Position numbers and translations under genes: made by a program
Part shown: piece by piece, positions 49,185 to 60,763 of the stretch
How the letters are laid out: each line of letters opens with the position of its first letter
Position numbering within the stretch: the stretch's first letter is position 1
NCBI RefSeq assembly: GCF_902635505.1
Contig: NC_045426.1
Location: 331,752,374 to 331,816,373 of the forward strand
Direction of reading: 5' to 3'
Length of the DNA stretch: 64,000 nt
Source of the DNA: Sarcophilus harrisii
Taxonomy: Eukaryota; Chordata; Mammalia; Dasyuromorphia; Dasyuridae
Notes under the pieces: model-generated
The model's database searches: none
The model's input: only the letters and a program-made list of their open reading frames with translations
What the model was told of the DNA's origin: nothing

Positions 49185-49538
49185 TGGCTACAGTGTACCA
49201 GAAATTTTGCTAATCATGGAGGGTATAAAGAAAGGCAAAAAACAATCTCTGTTTTCAAGAAGTTCACAGTCTGATGGGTGTGAAGGGAGAGAACATGCAA
49301 AACAACAATGCACAAACAAAATACATACAGAATAAATAGGGGATAGTTACAGAGAAAGGTAATAAGACTAAAGAAGATTAAGAAAAGCTTTTTGAAGAAA
49401 ATGAGACTGTAGCTAAGACTTGAAGAAAAGTAGGGAAACTAGGAAACTAAAATATGGGTATGAGAAAGGAGAGAGTTCCAGATATAATGGATAACCACTG
49501 AAAATATTCAGGGTTAGAAGACAGAGTGTCTTTTAAGA
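49185..49538 (-). mobile_element. L2-like LINE relic, left half (split by L1)
   Basis: 'aaagaaaggcaaaaaacaat' and 'agttcacagtctgatgggtg', then 'agacttgaagaaaagtaggg', up to 'agagtgtcttttaaga'. It continues at 50434, after an L1 insertion. Confidence 0.55.
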
Positions 49539-50433
49539 AAATTCCTCACTTACATATAAAAACAAAACTTTTTTAGTTATATATGTACATTCCTTTGTTT
49601 ACATATTTCCTTATGAATCAACAATATTGGGAGAATAAAAGGGAAAAACATTAAAGAGAAAAAAACAGAAGAAAAAGAAGAAAAAAGTGAATATAGCATT
49701 ATTAAGATGCAGAAAGAGATAGTTTTCTTTCTGTAGTTGGTTGGTGTTTTCCATCCAGAGTTCATTGGGTTTGACTTGGATTTCTGAACCACTAAGAAGC
49801 AGCAAGCCTGTTATAGATGATCACTGCAAAATCTTGCTGTTGCTGTATCCTCTGTTTTTTCTAGTTCTGTTTATTTTGCTCAGCAACAGTTCATGTAAAT
49901 CTTTCAAGGCCTTTCTAAAATCCACCTGTTCATAATTTTTATATAGCAATAATATTTCATGATTTTCATAAACCATAACTTATTCAGCAATTCTCCAATT
50001 GATGGGAATTTACTCATTTTTCAATTCCTTGCCACCACAAAAAGAGCTGCTATAAATATTTTTTCACATGTGGGTCCTTTCTCCTCATTTTTGATTTCTT
50101 TGGAATACAGATCCAGTAGTGGCATAGCTGGATCAAAGGGTATGCACAGTTTACTAGCCCTTTGGGCATAGTTACAGATTGCTCTCCAGAATGGTTGAAT
50201 CATTCCACAATACCAACAATACATAAGTGTCCCGATTTTCCCATATCCCTTCCAACATTTATCATTATCTTTTCCTGTAATTTTAGCCAATTTGAGAGGT
50301 GTACGATGATACCTCCGTGTTGTTTTATTTTGCATTTCTCTAATCAATTGTGATTTAGAGCATTTTTTCATATAAATACAAGTAGCTTTAATTTCTTTAT
50401 CTGAAAATTGTCTCTTCTTATGCTTTGATCATT
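49539..50433 (-). mobile_element. 5'-truncated LINE-1 inserted in an L2-like repeat
   Basis: Reverse-orientation L1 3' end with ORF2 C-terminal fragment (50021-50371: GKDNDKCWKGYGKIGTLMY, PFDPAMPLLDLY). Flanks carry an imperfect 16-base duplication, 'agagtgtcttttaaga' (49523-49538) and 'agagtgccttctgaga' (50434-50449), 13 of 16 identical. Confidence 0.8.
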
Positions 50434-50800
50434 AGAGTGCCTTCTGAGAGAAACATGAAGGAGATCTCTGTCATTAAATTGCAGAGTATATGGAAAGAAA
50501 GGTTGAAGAACACTCGAAAGGAAACAATGGATCAGGTCATGAAGGGCTTTAAAATCTAGATAATTTTAAATTTTATTCTGGGGGCAATAGATACTACAGT
50601 TTATTGAATAGAAAAGTTATAGGACCGGATATATGTTTTAGGGAAGATCACTTTGAGAACTGAGGGGAAGACTATGTGGAATAGTGAGAGGTCATGAGAG
50701 TAGTCAGCAGGCTAATGCTACATTATGAGATGATGAGGGCCTTTACTATGGTGGTTGATGTGTCAGAGAAGGAAAAAAGTGGCATTTCCTTCCCAGAAAC
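50434..50800 (-). mobile_element. L2-like LINE relic, right half
   Basis: Continues the element at 49185-49538: 'atgaagggctttaaaatcta', 'gttttagggaagatcacttt' and 'agatgatgagggcctttact'. Confidence 0.55.
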
Positions 50801-50884
50801 ATCAAAAAAATATGGAGAATTAAACAGAATCACTCTGATGATTCTGTCAATCTCTTGCTATTTGAGTTGGCAAAATGAAAGTGA

Positions 50885-51160
50885 AAATCTATTTTGTTGT
50901 TATTGTTGTTGTTTGATCATTTCAGTCATGCCCTACTTTTCATGACCCATGAAATCTTGACAAAGTTTTTCTTGGCAAAGATGCTGGAATGGTTTGCCAT
51001 TTCCTTCTTCAGCTAATTTTATAATTGAGAAACTGAGACAGAGAGAATTAAATGATTTCCCCAGGGTCACACAGCTAGTAAGTGTCTAAGGCCAGATTTG
51101 AACTCATAAGTCTTCCTGACTTCAGGTCCAAGATGCTAGCTACTGTATTACTTAACTGCA
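50885..51160 (+). repeat. WSINE1-type SINE
   Basis: Well-preserved copy: 'gttgttattgttgttgtttg', 'tggtttgccatttccttctt', 'agggtcacacagctagtaag' and 'cttcctgacttcaggtccaa'. Confidence 0.9.
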
Positions 51161-51849
51161 CTTTTCTATTTTCCATATTATTTAATGTGGCATCAATTAA
51201 AATAGTATCATTCAAATGTTTTGGGATTTTTCGTTTTGGTTTCTTTCAGGATATGATCAGTAGATTCTCCTTGTTGCAGTTTTGCCTCTAAGTTCTAAGA
51301 GCTCTGGGAAGGTTTTTTTTTTCCTTAAAAACTTCTTGAAATATAACACCTATGTTCTTTTGTTTTTGTCATGATAGCCTATTGATCTTTTAAGTTTTCT
51401 CTTCTCCCTCTGTTCTCTAAGTCAGTTGCTTTCATTATGAAGTGCCTTATATTTCTTTTTTTTTAATTCTTGGACTATATTTTAATGTTTTCAACCTTTC
51501 ATTTGTTTCTTTTTGGTTCATTTTAATTTTCAGGGAGTTTATTGCATGCACAAGGTTTTATATTTCTTATTCTGAGTTGTGAATTCCTATTCCCACATTT
51601 TCCTACATGACTCTCATTGCTTTCCCAAGTTTTTTCTCTGTCATTCATTTCATCTATTTTTTTTTTCTTTTTAAAAGTCTTGTTGTGCATACTTTTATGG
51701 AAATGTTTTGCATTATTTTCCATGTGCCTTTTTAAAGGGGTAAAGGGAATAGGGAGGAAGGGAGAAAATCTGGAACTCAAAGTTTTAAAAATAAATGTAA
51801 AAAATATTACATGTAACTGGGGAAAAGGAAAAAATATTTTTGTTTTTTA
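51161..51849. other. Possible old LINE-1 relic, otherwise featureless
   Basis: 'tggcatcaattaaaatagtat' suggests old LINE texture but nothing definite; T-rich. No gene. Confidence 0.3.
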
Positions 51850-52645
51850 GTTACTTTTTTAAAAAATTTTTAGCTTTTTACTTTTAAAACACATGCATAG
51901 ATAGTTTTCAACATTCACCCTTGCAAAATCTTGTGTTGCAAATTATTTTCTCCCTCCTTTCCCCCACCCTCTCCCTTAGATAGCAAATAATTCAATAAAT
52001 GTTAAACATGTGCAATTCTTCTATACATAGTTCCATAATTATCATGTTGTACAAGAAAAATCAGATGAAAAAAGAAAAGAATGAGAAAAAAAACAAAAAG
52101 AAAGAATATAACAGCAAAAAGTGAAAATACTATGTTATCCACATTCAGTTCCCACAGTCCACTCTCTAGATGCAGATGGCTTTCTCCATCCTAAGTCCAT
52201 GGGAACTGGCCTAAATCACCTCAAAGTTGAAAAGAGCCATGTCCATCAATTTGATCAATGCACAATCTTGTCATTGCTGTGTACAATATTCTCTTGGTTC
52301 TACTCACTTCACTTAGCATCATTTCATGGAAGTCTCTCCAGGCCTTCCAAAATCATCCTGCTGATCATTTCTTATAGCATTCATATACTATGACATATTC
52401 AGCCATTTTCTAACTGATGAGTATCCACTCTGTTTCCAGTTTCTTGCCACTACAAAAATGGCTGTTACAAACATTTTTGTAGGGGTGGATCTTTTCCCCT
52501 TTTTTATGATCTCTTTGGAATACAGGTCCAGTAGAGAAAGTGCTAGATCATATGGTATGCACAATTTAATAGCCCTTAGGCATAGTTCAAAATTGTTCTC
52601 CAGAATGGATGGATCAATTCACAACTCCTTCAACAATGTATTACT
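51850..52645 (-). mobile_element. LINE-1 3' end (3' part of an inverted L1)
   Basis: Reverse-orientation 3' UTR ('acattcacccttgcaaaatc', 'tctcccttagatagcaaat') and ORF2 C-terminus up to 'caatgtatta' at 52641. Directly abutted by opposite-orientation L1. Confidence 0.85.
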
Positions 52646-52654
52646 AAATGTTAC

Positions 52655-53640
52655 CAACAAAGTCTAGCAGCAAGAAATACAAAGAGAAATTCTATTGAAA
52701 ATAACTGTAGATAATATAAAGTATTAGGAGTCTACCTGCCAAGACAAAGTCAGGAACTACATGAACACAATTACAAAATACCTTCCATATAAATTAAGTC
52801 AGATCTAATCAACTGGAAAAATATCAAGTGTTCATGGGTAGACTGAGCAAATATAATAAAAATGATAATTCTACCTAAATTGATTTACTTATTCAGTGCC
52901 ATGACAGTCAAACTTCCAAGAAATTATTTATAGAGCTAGAAAAATAATACCAAAGTTCATCTGGAAGAACAAATAGCCAATAATTTCAAGGGAATTAATA
53001 AAAATGCAAATGAAGATGGTCTAGCTGTACCAGACTCAAAACTATATTTCAAAGCAGCAGTCATCAAAACCATTTGGTACTGCTAAGAAATAGAATAGTT
53101 AATCAGTGAAATAGGTTAGGTCTACAAGACACAATACTCAATGACTATAATAATCTAGTGTTTGATAAACCTAAAAATCTCAAATTTTCCAGGACCAGAT
53201 GAATTCACAAGTGAATTTTACCAAACATTTAGATAATTAATTCTAATAATATGTAAACTATATGGAAAGATATGTAAAGAAGGTGTCCCACCAAAATCCT
53301 TCTATGACACAAATATGGCAGTGATACCTAAACCAGGAAGAGCTAAAACAGAAAAAGAAGGAACGCATAAAGCAGGCAAAGAAATTTTTACACCAATATC
53401 TGTGATAAAGTTCTATTCCTCATATAGAGAGAGATTTAAGTCAAATATATAAGAATTCAAGTCATTTTACAATTGATAAATGGTCAAAGGCTATGAACAA
53501 GCAGTTTTCAGATAAGTAAATCAAATTTATTTATAGTTATATAGAGGAAAATTTTCTAAATTCTAATGAATAAAGAAATGCAAATAATATTAAAGTACCA
53601 ATTTACACCTCTCAGTTTTGTTAAGAAAAGGTAAACAGAA
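52655..53640 (+). mobile_element. Inverted and rearranged LINE-1 pieces
   Basis: Plus-strand L1: 52660-53180 corresponds to 41193-41710 of the other copy ('gtctacctgccaagacaaag'). At 53185-53390 an earlier RT segment follows ('ccagatgaattcacaagtga', 'gtgatacctaaaccaggaag'), then late ORF2 again from 53400 to 53640. The order is not collinear with an intact L1. Confidence 0.75.
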
Positions 53641-54589
53641 AGAAGAGTAGATTCAAATTAAAGTATGATAATAGTGAGGCATATGTATATCATACACATA
53701 TGACCAAGATTAATTCAGAATTCCTGGTAACATTCAGGACCTGGAAATCCTTTATCTAAAGTTCTCAATGTGTCTCTCCAGTTCCTCATGGTATAAGATA
53801 CTGCTTCTTCAGAAAAGTAACTACTGCCACTAATCATCTCTAATTGCCTATGGTACCAACAATACCACTGAAGCTTTTGATTGAAAAGGTCCTAGTGACA
53901 CATGCTCTTTGAGTTTATTTAGTCATCCACTAAGGAAAAAAACATGCACAAAGGAGAAAAGCAAACATTTGTTAATAGCTGCCATAATGGGGAAATATAA
54001 TGGGGTCCAATATCTACCCTCTACCTGGTTCTTTTTAGCCCTTCCTCATCTATAGCAAGTAAGGAAAACAAAATGTTAGAAATGCAAGGTGTACCTTTTT
54101 TATATTTATTAAACTCATACTCAGAAGCCAATATAAGAATTGCCATCACATAGTTGAAAACACTAAGAAATAATCCCCCTGAAGTTTTCACACTGAAACT
54201 AAGTAAGAAATATAAATATATTTATAAATATAAATAAATAAAAATAAAAATATTCCAAGAAATAGCCCTGATCAAATCCACTAATATTTCATTCTCCCCC
54301 ATCACCCTTAAATATTTGCTATTCCCAGCAAATAGGATGGGGATACATTTTGTAGTTTATATTCATATTTTCAAACCAGGAAATTTCTCTCAAGTATTGT
54401 TCTTATGTTTTATATTAAATTTATTTTTTATTATCCAAATGAATTTTCTTTCCACAAAATCTCCCTGTACATATTGTTAAAGAGAAAAACAAATCCATTC
54501 CAAGAGATAGACATAATGAAGCAAAACAAATTTTTGCATTGACCTTGTCTAAAAAATACACATCTGAATCTCTACTATAATTCCTTTAT
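53641..54589. other. Stretch with no recognised feature
   Basis: No open frame with features of a gene and no repeat family I can name. Confidence 0.3.
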
Positions 54590-55440
54590 CTGTCAGAATG
54601 CAGGCAACATTCTTCATCACTGGTCCTCTGGAATCCTGGTTGGTCATCATAGTTATAGTATCTTTCAAATTGTTTATCTGGATAGTATTATTATACAAAT
54701 TATTCTCCAGGTTCTCATCACTTCACTTTCAGTTCTTGTATGTCTCCCCAGGTTTCTTTGAAACCACATATTCCATATTTCTTTTGGTTTAATAATATTC
54801 ACAATTCATAATTATAATAAAATTCACAACGATAATTCATAATAATATCCTGAATTGATAGATACCATATTAATTTCTAGTTCTCTGCCATCACAAAGAT
54901 TTAATAAATACTTTTGTGCTTACATATGCATATTTTCCTCTTTAATTACTCTAAAGAAAAATCCTACTACAGGTATCTTTGAGTCAAATGATATACACAG
55001 TTTAATCATGTCCTTTCTATAATGACTGTGACAATTTCCAACCCTACCAACAGCTCACTAGTGTATGTATTTTCTGCTAATTGATCTAGCGACTTTTTTA
55101 TATCAATATTAATGTTTTGGTGAATGTAAAGTTGAATGTTAGATTTTTAAAATTTTGTATTTTTCTTATTATTTGGATCTAGAGCAATTTTCATATGGAT
55201 ATTTATACTTTGGATTTCTTTCATTGAAAACTGCCAGTTCAAATCTTTTGATAATTTGCTGTTGGATGAATTAATCATATTCTTATGTTAGAATGAGTTT
55301 CTTATATATTTTGGAAAAAATGAATTTATTAAAGAGATTCTGAAATATAATTTTCCCAATTACCTACATACCTTATAATTTTAGATGCATTGGGTTTATT
55401 TGTGCAAAAAATTGTTAATTTTAGGTAATCCAGGGTATTT
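54590..55440 (-). mobile_element. Old LINE-1 relic
   Basis: Degraded reverse-orientation L1 3' region: 'ttctcatcacttcactttca', 'gtatgtctccccaggtttct', 'agagcaattttcatatggat' and 'gaatgagtttcttatatatt' follow the expected order. Confidence 0.65.
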
Positions 55441-55779
55441 TACCTTCTATCCATTAATATCTATTAAATAAATCTATCCATTAAAATCTATTCAAATGCC
55501 TTCTCAGCACTTTGAACTAGAGAATTTCAAAAAAAAAAAAAAGATCTATGTGGTACAATTCACAAAAAATATGGAAATTAGAAATTAAAATATCTGAATA
55601 CATATTTATAATATTAACATAGTATTTTATAAAGTACTCACAGTTTATTTTCTGTCTTGGAGCTTTGAAATATATACCCCTAACCAACAAACAACAAAGA
55701 AAAGAAAAGCAGAAGGACTTTAAATTTCACATCACAGAGAAAAAAATAAGTCCTTACAGAATCTCCTGTTCTATTGCTT
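55441..55779. other. Stretch with no recognised feature
   Basis: AT-rich, one A13 run near 55530. Nothing supported. Confidence 0.3.
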
Positions 55780-56390
55780 TTCATGCTTTAGCCTAAAGCA
55801 TTCCTACCATCTTCCTTCTCTAGTCTAGCCATCCAACTTCTGAACCTTAGTATTATTCTCAACTCCTCATTCTCCTTACCCAAAATAGCTGATCACTTAT
55901 AAATCTCACTGTTTCTACTTCCATCATCTCACATCCAGTCTCATCCTTTCAGGCTCTCTTCTCCTCTTGAGACTATTACAATAATATACTAATAAAAATT
56001 TCTACCTTCAGACTCTCCCCAATTCAATCAACCCCATAAATGCTAAAGCAATATTACTAAACTACAATTCTAGTGATGTCAGTTCCCTACTCATGAGACA
56101 TCAATGGGTCCCTGTCACTTTTAGGATCAGCCACAGAGGTTTTTATACAGTGAGAGTTTTTGTTTTTGGTTTAAAATTTTTCACACCACACGATGGTGTG
56201 AAAATTTCCAATCTGATTATACTATATTCTATTCTCATTACCAGTCTCTGTGATCTAGCCAGGATAGCTTTCTTACTTTTGCTCATTCATGACATTCCAT
56301 TTGCTTTTTGTTTTATTGAAGTAGAAGTTCAAAAAATTAGACCTGGAATGCACTTCTTCCCTTCAACTCCTAGAATCTTTTGCTTCCTCC
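55780..56390 (+). mobile_element. L2-like LINE relic, opposite orientation
   Basis: 'caatgggtccctgtcacttt', 'taggatcagccacagaggtt', 'gacctggaatgcacttcttc' and 'agtctctgtgatctagccag' are the sense form of the family seen in antisense at 48225-48715 and 49185-50800. A short hairpin at 56178-56204 lies inside. Confidence 0.5.
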
Positions 56391-56394
56391 AAAC

Positions 56395-56640
56395 TAGGTG
56401 GAGCAGGGGATAAAGCATTGGTCCTGGAGTCAAGAAAACTTGAATTGAAATCTGGCCTCAGACATTTTCTAGCTATGTGATCCTAGGCAAGTCATTTAAT
56501 TTGTTTGCCTCACTTTCCCCTCTGTACAATAGGGTTAATAATATAATAGCATTTACTTCCCAGAGTTGTTGTGAGAATTAAACAAGAAAATAATTATAAA
56601 GCTCTAAGCACACCTACTTAATAGTAAATGCTATGTAAAT
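56395..56640 (+). repeat. MAR1-type SINE
   Basis: Near-complete: 'taggtggagcaggggataaa', 'aaatctggcctcagacattt', 'tgtgatcctaggcaagtcat', 'atagcatttacttcccagag' and 'gtaaatgctatgtaaatta'. Confidence 0.85.
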
Positions 56641-56845
56641 TATTTTTTTAAAATCTCAGCTCAAATACCACCTTCCGTGTGTTTCCATTTCAGATCCTCC
56701 TGGTGTCTGCCCCTACAAAATTCATTTGGATTTATTTTGTACATATTCATGTAACATAACTTGTCAAGAGGACCTTACGCAATAATAGGAAAGCTCAGAA
56801 GAGAAGACTTTGGGTTAATTAATTAATTTAATTAAGTAAAATATT

Positions 56846-57021
56846 TTCTATTTCTGTTTCTATTTTTTTTAATTACACATGAACTGATAGTTATTTTGTA
56901 GCATTCTTACAGCAGTGGATTCACTATAAAGCACTAATGGGGGAAAATGGATAAAAGCAATTTAGAATGAGGAAGCACATGATTGAAGCTCTGTATTTGA
57001 ATAATGATCACAAGGTTTTAA
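56846..57021. repeat. 176-bp direct repeat, copy 1
   Basis: About 97% identical by hand to 58390-58565 (around 6 differences). It contains 'acatgaactgatagttattt' and 'gaggaagcacatgattgaag'. No TG...CA ends, no coding potential. Confidence 0.9.
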
Positions 57022-57340
57022 GGTAAAGTACCAAATTCTGTTTTAAACTTGTTAATTTTAAAGTAACTAGGAGATATCAAGTTCAAAATTTCAAAAAGGA
57101 ATCGTGTTGGAAATGCATTAGACCTGTATATGTAGATTTGGAAATCATCTGCATATACATCATAACTGAACCCATGAAAGCTGATTTCAATACACTTCAA
57201 CCTGGTTTCCCTGAATGAAGTTTCTGTTTACATCAATCTATTCTTCATTAATCTGCTCAATGAGCCTCCAAAACTTCAAGTATCAAATATGAAGTGCTTT
57301 GTCTTACATTTAAGGCTCTTCACAACCTGGCTAATAGTCA
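57022..57340 (+). other. Spacer with L2-like scraps
   Basis: 57150-57190 ('actgaacccatgaaagctga') and 57290-57330 ('aaggctcttcacaacctggc') look like fragments of L2-type repeats. No gene. Confidence 0.35.
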
Positions 57341-57369
57341 GAGGCATTTTTCAAGTGAAAAATTATAGC

Positions 57370-57790
57370 CATCTGAGGAATTATGACCAAAGTAGAACTA
57401 GAGAACATTATGAAGTACAAAACGGACAACTTTTATTGTATACAAAAATAATGGAATTTTATTGCTTTATATGAAATGATTAGAAGGCTGGTTTCAGAAA
57501 AGCCTAGAAGGACATAAATGAATTGAGTCTGAGTGAAGTGAGTAGAACCAAGAGAACATTGTACAAGGCAACAACAAGATTATGTGATGATCAGCTGTGA
57601 AGGACATGGTGCTTCTCAACAATGCAGGAATTCAAGGCAATTTTAATAGACTTAGGATGGAAAATGCCATCCATATCCAGAGGGAGCACTATGGAGACTG
57701 AATATGGATTACTTTCTTTGCCAGGGTGCATACTTCCATGATAAACTTTATTATCTATAGTTGGGAAATAAAAAAGTGAAAAAAAAATAC
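57370..57790 (+). mobile_element. LINE-1 3' end, older marsupial family
   Basis: 'tttcagaaaagcctagaagg', 'gagtgaagtgagtagaacca', 'agagaacattgtacaaggca' and 'ggatggaaaatgccatccat' form a typical L1 3' terminus ending in A-rich sequence at 57780. Confidence 0.75.
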
Positions 57791-58389
57791 TGAGCAGAAA
57801 GGTCTTTTCACTGAGATTCTGAAAGACTTGGTATTGAGTTAATCCTTGTCAAGAAAGCAAACAACTTCTCATTGAAATGCTAAGGATAATTTGGATTCTT
57901 AAAACTCAGGTTCAAAATATCACTGTTGAAAATACTTCCTCTATTTCCAAATAAATTAGGTCTACCACAATTTAATAGGGATTTCAAGAGTTTCAAGAAA
58001 ATCATGGCCTGCTTGGGATTATTCTCTAGACTTACAATACCTCTGACAATCCTCACACAAACCTGCCACCAAGTAAAATCCAAGACTTTCCAACATGGGA
58101 GAGCTTGCCAGAATATATACTCTCAACCTTGCCTTTGAAAACCTAATATTAATTGCATTGCATCCTGAGATATCTGAGGAACACCTTAGGGGAGAATTTA
58201 TCACATTAACAAAAAAATTCATATTGATGGTTGAGTAAAATATTTTCCATAAATTTCTAAATAATACTTTATTAAGGGAAAAATAATAAATACCTCTGGT
58301 TACCTTGCAAGGAAAATGAGAACTGAATAGGGCTAGGATTTACCAAGGGTACATGTTGGTGCTTGATTTCAGTAGATCATGATGAAATG
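57791..58389. other. Stretch with no recognised feature
   Basis: Between the 176-bp repeats. Short overlapping frames on both strands, none with recognisable domains. Confidence 0.3.
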
Positions 58390-58565
58390 TTCTATTTCTG
58401 TTTCTATTTTTTTTTATTACACATGAACTGATAGTTATTTTGTAGCATTCTTACAGCAGTAGATTCACTATAAAGGACTAATGGAGGGAAATGGATAAAA
58501 GCAATTTAGAATGAGGAAGCACATGATTGAAGCTCTGTATTTGAATAATGATCACAAGATTTTAA
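58390..58565. repeat. 176-bp direct repeat, copy 2
   Basis: Second copy of 56846-57021, same orientation, 1544 bases to the right. Confidence 0.9.
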
Positions 58566-58764
58566 TTCTTTCTATTGCCTTACTAAACATTTTTTTCTCA
58601 ATATTCCTTATAATATTATATAAAGAACTGACAATTTATATATAATCCTGGAATGCCTGTTAGCCTCTCTATGGCTTTAAAAAAAAAACCTTTAAAGTAG
58701 AAAAGGATTTTTTCTTCATCACAAGGAGACAAATTTACTTTGAAAGCAAAAAAAAAAATTAGTA

Positions 58765-58985
58765 GCTGTGCCAGAGAAGAAAATGGCAAACCATATTTTG
58801 CCAAGAAAATCCTAAATGAGAACACAAAGAACACAACTGAAAGAAACTGAGCACCAGTTGTTTTCTCTTAGATGAGTTACTTCTTCTCTTTGGAGTTTTG
58901 CTTCTTCATCTGAAGAAAGTAGTTATACTAGATGATCTCTAAAGGATATATCCAGTTTTAATGTTCTTTGATTCTATTTTTTTTG
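58765..58985 (+). repeat. SINE fragments
   Basis: 58768-58850 is a WSINE 3' part in sense orientation ('aatggcaaaccatattttgc'). 58890-58980 is a MIR-like tail ('gttatactagatgatctcta'). Confidence 0.55.
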
Positions 58986-59319
58986 CTTATTCTGTATTGA
59001 AAACTAAATAGCTATCAACAGAACCATTCCAAATTACAATAACTTAAAAAGACATATAAAATTATATAATTTATTTTTGGTACATTTTATTTTCAACTTG
59101 TAAGATAAGTAGAAGTATTCAAATATGTGAACAAATGTAATGAAACTACAGACAACCCAAAATGAATGATTTTTTATGTGTCTAGAGATTCCATCACTCA
59201 TCTACCTTCCCAAAAAAACTACTAATATTGACTTTATTACTACAGTAGGGTATACTTGTCATCATTCTTGTTATTCTTATATTTTTTTTATTTATTCTAC
59301 TTTGTGTATGATAGGACCT

Positions 59320-59600
59320 TCTGACAATCATCATTGCCTTTAATAAGTTATCTCCAAGTATTTTGTTCTTTTGTATCTGTTTTTTCCATTGTACATCAGT
59401 TCACAGAAGTCCTTCACTATTTCCTTAATTTCTTTAGACTAATTTTTTTCTAATGATGCAATGATATTTCATTACATAAATATATACATATCACAGTTTG
59501 CTTAGCCATTCTCCAGTTAAAAGACAGATAGATTCACCCTCCCCATTCTATTTTGCTTTTACAAATAATATAGCCAGAAATATACATATGTATTTCTCTA
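59320..59600 (-). mobile_element. Old LINE-1 relic
   Basis: 'ttgcttagccattctccagt' and 'atgcaatgatatttcattac' follow the antisense L1 3' plan. Strongly diverged. Confidence 0.55.
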
Positions 59601-59669
59601 TATGTATATACATTTGTATATCATACATAAACATTTATAAAATATACATAATAGGTATGTACAACATGA

Positions 59670-59900
59670 CCAGTTAGTAGATCAAGTATTGGGCCTGGAG
59701 TTAGAAAGACTCATATTTATGAGTTTAAATGTGACCTCAGATATTTTCTAGATGTGTTAACACTAGGCGAGTGAATTCATCTTGTTTGCCTCAGTTCCTC
59801 ATCTAAAAAATGAGGTAGACAAGGAAATGGCAAAATCACTCCAATATTTTCGCCAAAAAATGACTCAACTGAATCAACTGGACAAAAATTACAAAATGTG
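59670..59900 (+). repeat. WSINE1/MAR1-type SINE
   Basis: Nearly full element: 'attgggcctggagttagaaa', 'aaatgtgacctcagatattt', 'tgcctcagttcctcatctaa', 'aatggcaaaatcactccaat' and a terminal 'ctcaactgaatcaactgg'. Confidence 0.85.
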
Positions 59901-59984
59901 ATTTGGGGGCAAGTTATCTATCTAAGCAACAATTTCCTTTTCTATGAAATAAGTGTAATAAATGTTGGACTACTTACTGCATAG

Positions 59985-60200
59985 GAAGGTTAGAAGGCTC
60001 AAATGAAGCCCTAAGAATCATGAAACGTTAAGTGTAGACTCAGAAGGGACTTTCTGAAATCCTCTAATCTGCCATCCTTACTTTAAAAACTAGAAGAATA
60101 AGCCTCAAAAAGATTAAAAGCCTTGGGCAAGATCACAAAGGTAGTAAATAATTGAGCTGGGCTTTGAATTCAGGTCAATGTGATTTGAAAGTGTTTTAGC
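59985..60200 (+). repeat. MIR-type SINE relic
   Basis: 'cttgggcaagatcacaaagg' and 'gagctgggctttgaattcag' are MIR-core sequence, with a degraded 5' part. Confidence 0.6.
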
Positions 60201-60703
60201 AAACGTTTTTATATAAATAATTAGAGATTCTCATTTTCATTGTGAGACATACCTAGTCAATACAAAAGGTAGTTTTCCTGGTAGAGTGAACTATTCAAGA
60301 AAACAAATTTTAAATACTTCCTATGAATCAGCAAATATTTGATGATTGAAATTTATATACTTAAACATTGAAGTGAACACAAGATACATGTATAGTATGA
60401 ATTGGTTCCTGCTTCCAAGGAATCTAAATAAAAATCTAATAGGAGAAACACAATGAGTATGTATGAAATTGATCAAGATATTATAAGCTCAAATAACCAA
60501 GTAGGAAATGTTGGTAAATAAAATGAGCCATGAGTTTACCCTTGAAAGCTGATCAGAATTTGAATTTCAAAAAAATATATATCCTTAATAAGCAACTTTA
60601 AAAACAAATTCTCAGAATTGGAAATCGATTATAGATAGATACATAAATACGTAGATAGATAACTTATAACTTTCTGGAAAAGAGAAAGAGAGAGAGAGAG
60701 AAA

Positions 60704-60763
<60 letters not shown>

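Noticed and set aside
56395-56480. tRNA-like start of the SINE could be taken for a tRNA gene.
   Set aside because: The sequence follows the MAR1 SINE plan with the MIR-like body attached, and there is no intact cloverleaf.
56846-58565. The 176-bp direct repeats considered as LTRs of a small element.
   Set aside because: The ends are not TG...CA, there is no flanking target duplication, and nothing retroviral lies between them.
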